Shown piece by piece: positions 55,174 through 63,225 of a stretch of DNA of 64,000 nt. How positions within the stretch are numbered: the stretch's first letter is position 1; each line of letters begins with the position of its first letter. Both the position numbers and the translations under genes were made by a program. The notes under the pieces were generated by a model, which was given only the letters and a program-made list of their open reading frames with translations, did not search any database and was not told the DNA's origin. Source of the stretch: Bog-756 sp963703145. Its GTDB lineage: Bacteria; Actinomycetota; Acidimicrobiia; Acidimicrobiales; RAAP-2. The stretch lies in the NCBI GenBank assembly GCA_963703145.1, contig OY969793.1, positions 1,612,001 through 1,676,000 on the forward strand, given 5' to 3'.

Positions 55174-57387
55174 TCAGGCGCCCGGTTCGGGGTCGCGGGG
55201 AAGGCCCAGTACCCGTTCGGCGATGACATTCCGCTGGACCTCGCTGGTCCCACCGGCAATGGTCAGGCACCGGGTGACCAGCGTGCCCTGCACCCATCGG
55301 GCCGCGCTCCCCTCGAGGGTCGCCCCCGCCGGTCCGAGCATGGCCAGGCCCAGCTCCTGGACCCGTTGCTCGTGCTCGGCGCCGAGCAGCTTGCGCAGGC
55401 TGGCCACCGATCCCGGGTCCGAGCCCGCCAGCGACCGCAGGGTGGACCGATGGGTCATGAGCTGGAGCGACTGGGCCTCAGCCAGGAGCGCGCCCAGCTT
55501 CCCGTACGTGCTGGCCGTGATGCCGTCGCCCAACTTGGCGGCCAGGCGGAGGAGTGATTCGATGCCGATCCCGAACGTGGAGCCCGAAGACATCGAGACC
55601 CGCTCGTTGGCCAGGGTCATCCGGGCCATCTGCCATCCATCGTTCACCGCCCCGATGACGCAGTCGTCGGGGACGAACACCGAGTCGAAGAAGACCTCGT
55701 TGAACATGGCGGCCCCGGTCAGCTCCCGCAAAGGCCTGATGTCCAGGCCCGATGACCCCATGTCGACGATGAAGTAGGTGATTCCCTCATGTTTGGGAAC
55801 ATCCGGGTCGGTGCGGGCCAGACAGATGCCCCAGTTGGCCTGTTGGGCCATGGACGTCCACACCTTCTGACCGGTGAGACTCCACCCGCCCTCGACCCGC
55901 TCGGCACGGGTCGTGAGGCTGGCCAGATCGGAGCCGGCACCCGGCTCGGAGAACAGCTGGCACCAGTTGAGCGCACCGAGCAATGTCGGGGGCACCCACC
56001 GCTGTCGCTGCTCCTCGGTGCCGTTGGCGATGATCACCGGGAGGGCCCAGGCGCCGATGCCGATGTGAGGACGGGATATGCCCACCGCACCCAACTGTTC
56101 GTCGATGACCACCTGCTCCACAGCCCCGGCGTCACGACCCCACGGCTTCGGCCAGTGGGGGGCCACCAGGCCCGCGTCGACCAGGAGGCGTCGGCGATCC
56201 TCCCCCTCGGCGGCCACCAGCTCGTCGACGATCGGCGCCAGGCTCGACCGGACCTCCTCGGCCTCGTCGGGCAGGTCGGTCACGAGCACCCTGCGGGCAC
56301 CGGCCACCGCGGTCTCGGCCAACTCGAGGTGGAACGCGTCGGGAGTGGTCAGAAGCTGCCGGTCGGCCAGCGCCCGCTTCAGGTGCAGGTGGAGGTCGTG
56401 CTCCCAGGTGAAGCCGATGCCACCGAGCAACTGGAGGCACTCCTGGGCACAACGCACGTAGCCATCGAAGGCGAATGCTCCAGCGGTGGCCACGGCCAAC
56501 TCGGCACCTTCGGAGTCCCCAGACGCCAGTGCCAGCGCCGCGTCCCAGGCCACCGCGGTCATCTGCTCGACCCGCACGGCCATGTCCGCCAGCCGGTGCT
56601 TCACTGCCTGGAACTGCCCGATCGGGCGCCCGAACTGCACCCGCACCTTGGCGTACTCCGTCGCCGTCTCGAGGCACCATCGGGCCCCACCGACGTGCTC
56701 GGCGGCAAGCAGGGTCACCGCCACGGCACGCAGCCGCTCACTGGTGAGCGAGCCCACCTGGCGAAGGTGGCCGACCGTGACCGACGTGGCCTCAATCCTG
56801 GCGACCCGTCGGGTCTGGTCCAGGCTGGCCAGGGGCTCCACGGTCACCGCCCCGTCCGTCCCGTCGAGGTCGATGACGCACCACACCAGCCCATCCCCGC
56901 GGCGAGCCGGCACCAGCGCCACCGAGGCGATCCCCGCTCCCAGCACGGGCTCGAGCGTGCCGCTGACCACGAGCTCGCCGCCGGGACCCTCGTCGACGAC
57001 CTCGAGGGATCCCCCTCCCAGGTACAGCGCCGAGGTCACGCTGCCGTCCACCAGACCGTTCAGCAACTGCGTGTCGACCGGATCAGCGGACTCGGCCAGC
57101 AGGGCCGACGTCACCACCGTGGGAAGGAACGGCCCGGGTAGCACCGACCAACCGGTCTCTTCGAGGAGGACGGCCAGCTCGAACAGGCCAAACCCCTGGC
57201 CGCCGAACTCCTCGGGTAAGTGGATCCCCAGCCACCCCTGGGCCGCCAGCTCCTTCCACACGGGCTGGATCGACTCGGCATCAGCGTCCAGCACGGCCCG
57301 CGGCACGTCGGGCGGGCAGTGGGTGGCGAGCCACCGCTTCGCCGAACGGCGCTGCTCTTCGTGTTCGTCAGACAGGGCGATCGGCAT
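55174..57387 (-). CDS. Double-length fused acyl-CoA dehydrogenase (FadE34-like architecture)
   Basis: A 737-residue fusion of two acyl-CoA dehydrogenase subunits in one chain. The first half (about 1-370) includes YAKVRVQFGRPIGQFQAVKHRLADMA and LLGGIGFTWEHDLHLHLKRA. The second half (about 380-737) has the FAD/substrate motif WCQLFSEPGAGSDLASLTTRA and ends TIAGGTSEVQRNVIAERVLGL. Actinobacterial FadE34-type enzymes for bulky side-chain acyl-CoAs share this architecture. An AAAGGGG site precedes the ATG at 57387. That start lies inside the ferredoxin gene (20-nt overlap), so the two are coupled, and the ferredoxin might exchange electrons with the flavin or a shared oxygenase. Confidence 0.9.
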   Translation of the reverse strand: MPIALSDEHEEQRRSAKRWLATHCPPDVPRAVLDADAESIQPVWKELAAQGWLGIHLPEEFGGQGFGLFELAVLLEETGWSVLPGPFLPTVVTSALLAESADPVDTQLLNGLVDGSVTSALYLGGGSLEVVDEGPGGELVVSGTLEPVLGAGIASVALVPARRGDGLVWCVIDLDGTDGAVTVEPLASLDQTRRVARIEATSVTVGHLRQVGSLTSERLRAVAVTLLAAEHVGGARWCLETATEYAKVRVQFGRPIGQFQAVKHRLADMAVRVEQMTAVAWDAALALASGDSEGAELAVATAGAFAFDGYVRCAQECLQLLGGIGFTWEHDLHLHLKRALADRQLLTTPDAFHLELAETAVAGARRVLVTDLPDEAEEVRSSLAPIVDELVAAEGEDRRRLLVDAGLVAPHWPKPWGRDAGAVEQVVIDEQLGAVGISRPHIGIGAWALPVIIANGTEEQRQRWVPPTLLGALNWCQLFSEPGAGSDLASLTTRAERVEGGWSLTGQKVWTSMAQQANWGICLARTDPDVPKHEGITYFIVDMGSSGLDIRPLRELTGAAMFNEVFFDSVFVPDDCVIGAVNDGWQMARMTLANERVSMSSGSTFGIGIESLLRLAAKLGDGITASTYGKLGALLAEAQSLQLMTHRSTLRSLAGSDPGSVASLRKLLGAEHEQRVQELGLAMLGPAGATLEGSAARWVQGTLVTRCLTIAGGTSEVQRNVIAERVLGLPRDPEPGA

Positions 57388-57661
57388 CGGTTCCCCTTTC
57401 GGCGCGGACTGGCGCGGCTTGGCGGTGGTCCTCAGTGGCATCGTCGTTCGGGCCATCGTCGGCTGGGATCTCCAGGTCGGAGACCGAGATCGCCCGGGTA
57501 GGACATCCCTCGACCGCCACTTGGATGGTTGCATCGTCGTCACCGGCCGGGTCGATCACCACGGACAGGCCCTCGTCGTCCAGGTCGAACGTTCCCGGTG
57601 CCCAGAAGAGGCAGTTGCCCGAACCCACACAGCGCTCCCGGTCGATGGTCACACGGATCAT
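57368..57661 (-). CDS. [3Fe-4S]/[4Fe-4S] P450-type ferredoxin
   Basis: A 97-residue small ferredoxin. The cluster ligands read Cys11-x5-Cys17 (RCVGSGNCLFWAP) and a distal Cys-Pro in VEGCPTRAI. The three-Cys pattern is that of [3Fe-4S] ferredoxins which feed actinobacterial P450s. An acidic tail follows. The gene overlaps the fused acyl-CoA dehydrogenase by 20 nt. No ferredoxin reductase is in the window, and the only P450 is 19 kb away at 36727, under TetR control. Confidence 0.88.
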   Translation of the reverse strand: MIRVTIDRERCVGSGNCLFWAPGTFDLDDEGLSVVIDPAGDDDATIQVAVEGCPTRAISVSDLEIPADDGPNDDATEDHRQAAPVRAERGTDADRPV

Positions 57662-57969
57662 TGGCCCACCACCTGGGGGCGATTGCATCCAGCCCCTCGG
57701 ATCGGCGCGCTCATGGCCTGGGAGGCTACTGCTCACCGTGCCCACATCGCCCGGCCCCGGCTATGGTACGCCGGTCGAAGGGACGTTCATGACCGCTGAA
57801 GTCGCGGCGCAAGCCCCGTCCTGCCGGGCCGGGACAGCCACTACCGGGTCCCCCGCCACGGCCCCGGTCCACGCTCACGACGACGGCCTTTGGGCCTGCA
57901 CTGCGGGTCGGTTGGTGGAGCATCAGCACGTGACCCCAGTGGGTCGCCCTCCCGGATCGGCGAGGGCTC
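57662..57969. other. 308-nt divergent region between ferredoxin and copper amine oxidase
   Basis: No conserved gene is recognised. TATGGT at 57762-57767 is a -10 candidate reading toward the amine oxidase. An ATG at 57789 with GAAGGG upstream opens the small frame described separately. The remainder is GC-rich without clear repeats. Confidence 0.5.
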
Positions 57970-57977
57970 GTGGTTGA
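57789..57977 (+). CDS. Possible small ORF overlapping the copper amine oxidase start
   Basis: A 62-codon frame beginning MTAEVAAQAPSCRAGTA and ending ARARG, whose stop (57975-57977) lies 5 nt inside the amine oxidase gene (GTG at 57970). It contains two Cys and His-rich patches (VHAHDD and VEHQHV). Ribosome-like GAAGGG and a -10 candidate precede it. It may be a coupled leader or small protein, or simply non-coding sequence; no homologue is recognised. Confidence 0.22.
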   Translation: MTAEVAAQAPSCRAGTATTGSPATAPVHAHDDGLWACTAGRLVEHQHVTPVGRPPGSARARG

Positions 57978-59877
57978 TCCGACCGACGTGGTCGCCCATC
58001 CCCTGGAGCCGTTGGGGGCCGACGAGATCCGGGTGGTGGTCGCCGCGGTACGGGCCACCGGCCGGGTGGACGAGACCGCCCTGTTCTCGATGGTGACCCT
58101 TGAAGAGCCGTCCAAACAGGCCGTGCTCGACTTCCGGCCCGGCGACCCGGTCGAACGGCGGGCCCGTGCCGTGGTGCTCCCGGGGCCCGAAGCGGCGGTG
58201 GCCGAAGTGGTGGTCGCGCTGCCCGGCGGCGAGGTGGAGGCGTGGATCGAGCGGGACGCGGTGCGCCCGGCCTTGTTGTTCGACGACTCCTACCGGTCGA
58301 TCCTCGCCCTCAAGGACGACCCTGACTGGCAGGCGGCCATGCACAAGCGGGGGATCACCGACTTCGACCAGGTTCAGATCGACCCCTGGCCCACCGGCAA
58401 CTTCGCCAACCCGGTCGAGGAGGGACGCCGCATCGTCCGATGCCTCTCCTACTACCGCGAGCAGCCTCACGACAACGGCTACGCCCGACCGATCGAGGGC
58501 GTCCTGGCCACCGTGGACGCGGCACGTGGGGTGGTGCTCGAGGTGGTCGACCTCGGCGTAGTTCCGCTTCCCCCTGGGCGGGGCAGCTACCGTCCCGAGG
58601 ACAACGGCCCCCTGCGCACCGATCTGCGCCCGCTCGAGATCGCCCAGCCCGACGGAGTCAGCTTCGCACTCGACGGCAACCTGCTCACGTGGCAGAAGTG
58701 GTCGATGCGCGTGTCCATGGACCCCCTCGAAGGGGTGGTGCTCCACACCGTCGGGTACACCGAGAGTGACGCCGTCCGCCCGATCCTCCACCGGGCATCC
58801 ATCAGTGAGATGGTCGTCCCCTACGGCGATCCGGGCCCCATGCACGGGTGGAAGAACGCCTTCGACGTGGGCGAGTGGGGCCTCGGCCGGATGGCCAACT
58901 CCCTGGCACTGGGGTGCGACTGTCTCGGTGCCATCACCTATCTCGATGCCACCTTCGCCAGCGAGCACGGCCACCCCTACGTCGTGGAGAACGCCATCTG
59001 CGTCCACGAGGAGGACTACGGGATCCTCTGGAAGCACCTGGACATGTCGACCGGTCACGCCGAGGTGCGTCGGTCGCGGCGGCTCGTGGTGTCGTCCATC
59101 GCCACCGTGGGCAACTACGAGTACGGCTTCTTCTGGTACTTCTACCTGGACGGGACCATCCAGCTCGAGGTCAAGCTCACCGGCATCATGTCCACCCAGG
59201 CCGTAGTGGCCGGAGTAGCGACCCCGTTCGCCAATCCTGTGGCCGACGGACTGGCCGCCCCCTTCCATCAGCACCTGTTCTGCGCCCGCCTCGACCTGTT
59301 CGTGGACGGTCCGGTCAACCATGCCTACGAGGTGTCCTTCGAGGCAGCGCCCGATGGTGCGGACAATCCGATGGGAAACGCATTCCGCCAACGGGCTGTC
59401 CCACTGGCGTCGGAGTCAGCGGCCATACGCGACGTCGAGCCCGCCACCAGCCGTCACTGGCGCTTCGAGAACCCCGGATCACTCAACGGTCTCGGGCGTC
59501 CGGTGGCCTACAAACTGGTGCCGGGATCCACGCCCACCTTGTTGGCCCGGCCGGACTCGAGCATCGCCCAGCGGGCCGGCTTCGCCCGACACAACCTGTG
59601 GGTCACCCCCTACGCCCCCGACGAGCGGAGGGCAGCCGGTGACTACCCCAACCAACACCCCGGAGGTGACGGTCTGCCGGCATGGACCGCGGCCGATCGC
59701 TCGCTGGTCGGCACCGACATCGTGGCCTGGCACACGTTCGGGGTCAGCCACTCGCCTCGTCCCGAGGACTGGCCGGTGATGCCGGTGGAGTACTGCGGGT
59801 TCCACCTCGCCCCGGTCGGGTTCTTCGACCGGAACCCGGGCCTGGACGTGCCCCCACCCCCGGGGCACTGCGACTGA
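57970..59877 (+). CDS. Copper-containing primary-amine oxidase
   Basis: A 635-residue enzyme of standard length for bacterial copper amine oxidases, which oxidise primary amines to aldehydes with release of ammonia and hydrogen peroxide. The self-processing cofactor Tyr383 is in the VGNYEYGFFW motif (Asn-Tyr-Glu-Tyr), catalytic base Asp299 in AFDVGEWG, and copper ligands His433 and His435 in HQHLFCARLD plus His594 in GVSHSPRPEDWPVMP. There is no signal peptide, so it should be cytoplasmic, as in Arthrobacter enzymes. The GTG at 57970 is chosen; a small ORF overlaps it. It is followed by a crotonase with its own promoter. Confidence 0.92.
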   Translation: MVDPTDVVAHPLEPLGADEIRVVVAAVRATGRVDETALFSMVTLEEPSKQAVLDFRPGDPVERRARAVVLPGPEAAVAEVVVALPGGEVEAWIERDAVRPALLFDDSYRSILALKDDPDWQAAMHKRGITDFDQVQIDPWPTGNFANPVEEGRRIVRCLSYYREQPHDNGYARPIEGVLATVDAARGVVLEVVDLGVVPLPPGRGSYRPEDNGPLRTDLRPLEIAQPDGVSFALDGNLLTWQKWSMRVSMDPLEGVVLHTVGYTESDAVRPILHRASISEMVVPYGDPGPMHGWKNAFDVGEWGLGRMANSLALGCDCLGAITYLDATFASEHGHPYVVENAICVHEEDYGILWKHLDMSTGHAEVRRSRRLVVSSIATVGNYEYGFFWYFYLDGTIQLEVKLTGIMSTQAVVAGVATPFANPVADGLAAPFHQHLFCARLDLFVDGPVNHAYEVSFEAAPDGADNPMGNAFRQRAVPLASESAAIRDVEPATSRHWRFENPGSLNGLGRPVAYKLVPGSTPTLLARPDSSIAQRAGFARHNLWVTPYAPDERRAAGDYPNQHPGGDGLPAWTAADRSLVGTDIVAWHTFGVSHSPRPEDWPVMPVEYCGFHLAPVGFFDRNPGLDVPPPPGHCD

Positions 59878-59908
59878 GCGGCCTCCCGGCCGCTCCCGGC
59901 ACTACCGG

Positions 59909-59914
59909 TACCAT
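59909..59914 (+). promoter_or_regulatory. -10 box of leaderless crotonase promoter; decides the start
   Basis: TACCAT is followed by GGCCGCC (7 nt) and the ATG at 59922. The hexamer overlaps an earlier in-frame ATG at 59913, which would be upstream of the transcript start. The later ATG is therefore favoured. Confidence 0.45.
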
Positions 59915-59921
59915 GGCCGCC

Positions 59922-60737
59922 ATGGCCGAGCTCGAGTCCCTGCTCTACGACGAGTCCGACGGGGTGGCGTGGATCACACTCAACCGCCCCGACGCGCTCA
60001 ATGCGTTCGACACCACCATGCAGCGCGAGCTGTCGGACCTGTGGCTGATGCTGCGCAAGAACGACGACGTCCGCTGTGTCGTCCTCACCGGCAGCGGCAA
60101 CAAGGCCTTCTGCACCGGGCTCGACCGGGAGAGCATCGGTGACTTCGAGGACCTGCCCCCCGGCAAACTTCCCGGCTACAACACCCCGTGGGACTTCGAT
60201 GACCCGGGGCGGAGCGTCTGTCCCAAGTCGAATCATCTGTGGAAGCCGGTCATCGCCGCCGTCAACGGGATGGCCTGCGGGGGCGCCTTCTACATCCTGG
60301 GTGAAGTCGACTTCATAATCGCCGCCGACCACGCCACCTTCTTCGACCCCCACGTCACCTACGGCATGCCCGCCGCCTTCGAGCCGATCTTCCTGCTCCA
60401 CAAGATGCCGTTCCAGGAGGTGACGAGGCTCTCCCTGCTCGGGGCCCACGAGCGCATGTCGGCAGAACGCGCCCACCAGGTCGGTCTGGTCTCGGAAGTG
60501 TGCCCCGGCGACGAGCTCGCCGACCGGGCCCGCTGGGCTGCCGAGGCCATCGCCGATCAGCCGGCCCTGGCCGTCCAGGGGACGGTGCGGGCCCTGTGGA
60601 CAGGGCTGGAGCTGTCGCGACGCCAGGCTTTGGACAGTGCGTTCCTCTTCACCCACGTGGGCACGGAGCCCGCACTGCTCGAACAGGGCCAGGAACGCTT
60701 CACCTCCGGCAAGCGGATCGAGTGGCGCCTGCGCTGA
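59922..60737 (+). CDS. Enoyl-CoA hydratase/isomerase family protein
   Basis: A 271-residue crotonase-fold protein: WITLNRPDALNAFDTTM, the oxyanion segment FCTGLDRESI and MACGGAFYILGEVDFIIA. The Glu usual at the first acid position is absent (GGAFYIL), and the next segment reads FFDPHVTYGMPAAFEP. The reaction therefore may not be simple hydration; crotonase isomerases, hydrolases and decarboxylases vary here. Third crotonase of the window and not a close copy of the others. It is convergent with the thioredoxin-fold gene; a hairpin lies between. Confidence 0.85.
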   Translation: MAELESLLYDESDGVAWITLNRPDALNAFDTTMQRELSDLWLMLRKNDDVRCVVLTGSGNKAFCTGLDRESIGDFEDLPPGKLPGYNTPWDFDDPGRSVCPKSNHLWKPVIAAVNGMACGGAFYILGEVDFIIAADHATFFDPHVTYGMPAAFEPIFLLHKMPFQEVTRLSLLGAHERMSAERAHQVGLVSEVCPGDELADRARWAAEAIADQPALAVQGTVRALWTGLELSRRQALDSAFLFTHVGTEPALLEQGQERFTSGKRIEWRLR

Positions 60738-60738
60738 G

Positions 60739-60767
60739 GTCCGCCACGCCCGGCGGCGGCGGCGGAC
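60739..60767. terminator. Possible bidirectional hairpin between convergent genes
   Basis: GTCCGCC (60739-60745) pairs with GGCGGAC (60761-60767) across a 15-nt GC-rich loop, in the 36-nt gap between two convergent genes. There is no T-run, so intrinsic termination would be weak. Confidence 0.3.
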
Positions 60768-60773
60768 AGCGCG

Positions 60774-61829
60774 TCAGTCCCGTTGCTCGGTCCCGGTGAC
60801 GGCCTGGAGGCCGTGATAGGGCATGCCGCGGGCCTTCCACTCGTCATACTTCTCGAGGAAGGCATCCCCGAAGGGGTCCTCACCGATGAGCGGCATCCCC
60901 GCCCGCCAGATGGTGAAGTCGTCAGGCGCCAACTCGGTGGCACGACGCACGTGGCGATCGGTCACGTCCTGGTCCCCCCGCCGGTGCGCCTCGGAGGCCA
61001 CCCGGAAGTGGAGTCGGGCCAACACCTCGTCATCACTGAGGTCGCCGACAGCTGCGCGGGCCTCGTCCTCAGTGACCGGCAGCGTGCCGTCCCGGGCCCA
61101 CCGACGGATCTCGTCGAGGTGCGGAGCGGACTCCACGCCGGTGAAGTCGGCGAAGATGTCGGTTCCGAAAGCGAACCCGTTGGGCCGGGCGATGGCGTCG
61201 TCCTCGTCGATCCACACCACGGTGGGCACATTGGAGATGGCGTAGGACTCGGTGAGGACGTGGTTGGGGTCGTAGAGGACCGGCATCGAGATGCCCTCGG
61301 TCCACGGTCGGACATCATCGGCGCTCTGGTCGATGGCCACGGCCACGACGGTGAACCCTTCGTCGCTCAGCTCGTCGTGGAGGGCCTGCCAACCGGGGAG
61401 GTCGTAGCGACAGCCGCACCAGCTGGAGAAGGCCACCAGCGCTTTCTTCTTGCCGGCCCACTCGCTCAGGGCGTGCAGCTTCCCATCGACGTCGGGAAGC
61501 TCGAAGTCTGGGGCACGGAGCTCCTCGAGCGCCTGCCGGCGCAACTCGGCGGGCAGTGCGACGGCCACGATCCCGGCCTCCACGTCCACGACGGTCGGGC
61601 GACCGAGGGCCGTTGCCACAGCCACCAGGTCGAGTTGCTCACCGACGCGGAGAGCGCCGACGTCGCGCACCGGGACACAGGTGGCGTCCTGGCAGAGTCC
61701 TGACGGTTTGAGCTCCCATCCCAGGGCATCGGGCAGGCGGTCGGCCTCGATCAGGAACGTGCCCCGCGCCGGGTCCGGCGTGGCCGGCACGGTCCGGGCC
61801 ACGGTGTCGATGATGGTGATCTCGGTCAT
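60774..61829 (-). CDS. Thioredoxin-fold (redoxin/AhpC-TSA-like) protein with C-x-C motif
   Basis: A 351-residue protein in three parts. The N-terminal beta domain of about 100 residues contains SGLCQDATCVPVRD. The redoxin domain (about 108-235) is introduced by APDFELPDVDGKLHALSEW, with Cys-Gly-Cys in FSSWCGCRYDLPGWQAL and cis-Pro in SNVPTVVWID. The helical C-terminal region has TPR-like spacing. The usual peroxiredoxin or ResA motif (PxxxTxxC or CxxC) is replaced by CxC. No signal peptide. The ATG at 61829 is selected because AAGGAG lies 7 nt upstream; the ATG at 61835 is too close. Function is unknown, probably thiol redox chemistry. Confidence 0.78.
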   Translation of the reverse strand: MTEITIIDTVARTVPATPDPARGTFLIEADRLPDALGWELKPSGLCQDATCVPVRDVGALRVGEQLDLVAVATALGRPTVVDVEAGIVAVALPAELRRQALEELRAPDFELPDVDGKLHALSEWAGKKKALVAFSSWCGCRYDLPGWQALHDELSDEGFTVVAVAIDQSADDVRPWTEGISMPVLYDPNHVLTESYAISNVPTVVWIDEDDAIARPNGFAFGTDIFADFTGVESAPHLDEIRRWARDGTLPVTEDEARAAVGDLSDDEVLARLHFRVASEAHRRGDQDVTDRHVRRATELAPDDFTIWRAGMPLIGEDPFGDAFLEKYDEWKARGMPYHGLQAVTGTEQRD

Positions 61830-61879
61830 CCTCATGCTCCTTGGTCGGTGCCCACCGTTGCCGTCGGGCGATGTTCCTG

Positions 61880-63225
61880 TCAACCGGGCACCAGGCCGCT
61901 GGCCTCGGCGAAGGACCGGCTCCGGGCCAGATAACCGCCCTCCCCGGCTGGTGTGGGCGCGGCCGGCGAGAACAGGATCACACCTCCCGATGGCGTGGAG
62001 TCCCGGGCCCGTGCGACGGCGTCGGCCAATCCCTCGGCCCGTTCGACGGCAATCCCGCCACCGGCGATCCCCGCCAACGGGAGGACGAGGCGCTCCGCGC
62101 CCGGCGGCAGCACGATCACCGTCGGCGCGGGCCGCCGCTCGGCCAGTACCTGCACCAGGCCGCTCGGATCGACCCCCCGGTCAGCCCCCCCGACGATGAG
62201 GGTGAGCGGCCGGCCGGCGAAGGCCTCTACGGACGCCACCGTGGCGAACGGGTTGGAGGCCAGCGCGTCGTCGACGAAGGTCACACCGTCGACCTCCCCG
62301 ATGGTCCGGCAACGGGACGGGAGGCCGTCGAAGGCGTCGATCGTCGCCGCCACGGCTTCGGCCGAGGGGGGTCGGCCGTTCAGCAGGAGGCTGCCGGCAA
62401 TGGCGCCGCACAGGTTCCAAGCGTTGTGGCGGCCCGGGGCGCGCAGCGCGGCTGCGTCTCCCAGGCGGGTGCCGTCGACCTCGATCGCACCTGACCCGTC
62501 CACCCGGACACGGCCGCGGGGCCCGAACAGGACCCGGTCCGCCCGTTCTCCGGTCCGCTCCAGGGCCTCGGCACTGCCGGCGTTGACGGCCAGGGCTCCA
62601 AGAGGCCCGACCTCGATGAGCCGCAGCTTGTCGCGGTAGTAGGCCTCCACTCCCCCGTGCCAGTCCAGGTGGTCCGGAGCCAGGCTGGTCAGCACGCACA
62701 CCCCCGGGGTGACGGTGACGTCGGCGGCCTGGTAGGAGGAGACCTCGACCACATAGGCGTCGGGGGCGGCCCACCGTAGGCCCCGGTCACCGGGACACCG
62801 ATGTTGCCGATGAGCGCCACCTCGAGCCCCTCGTGCCGCAGGAGGGATGCACACAGCGTGGCAGTCGTGCTCTTCCCCTTGGTGCCGGTGACGGCCACCA
62901 CCCTGGCGGCCGCGAAGTCCTCCAGCCACAGCGCCATGGCGGTGGTGGCCTCCACCCCGGCCGATGCCGCGGCTTGGAGCTCGGGTCGGTACCGGCTCAC
63001 GCCGGGCGAGCGCACCACAACGTCGAGATCGTCCCACCGCACGTCCCCGGGGCCGAGAACCGGCATGTCCGTTCCGGGTTCCAGCCCGGATCGCGCCGTC
63101 TCGGGCCGATCATCGATCAGCACGGGCGTCACGCCGTGCACGGCCAAGAGCGCCACCATGGCCAGACCCTCCTGGCCGAGCCCCCAGACGGCGACCCGTC
63201 GTGCGCACAGCTCGTCGAGGGTCAC
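61880..63225 (-). pseudogene. murD2: Mur ligase (MurD/MurD2-type), frameshifted in a C-run (likely one base missing)
   Basis: Two frames together encode a complete Mur ligase. The first (from GTG 63225) has the Rossmann N domain VAVWGLGQEGLAM, RSPGVSRY near 72-79 and the ATP loop VTGTKGKSTT near 113-121, up to NIGVPVTG at 148. The second resumes at GLRWAAPDAYVVEVSSYQA and contains SLAPDHLDWHG, GRHNAWNLCGA and TFVDDALASNP, ending at 61880. One extra C in the CCCC run at 62781-62784 would join them into 448 residues; 1346 nt is one short of a codon multiple. MurD adds D-Glu and MurD2 adds L-Glu to UDP-MurNAc-L-Ala. The GTGA overlap with a MurL-like gene favours MurD2. Essentiality argues for sequencing error. 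Confidence 0.83.

Noticed and set aside
57841..59391. 516-codon minus-strand frame opposite the copper amine oxidase
   Set aside because: His/Gly/Val-rich low-information sequence antisense to an enzyme with all catalytic residues.
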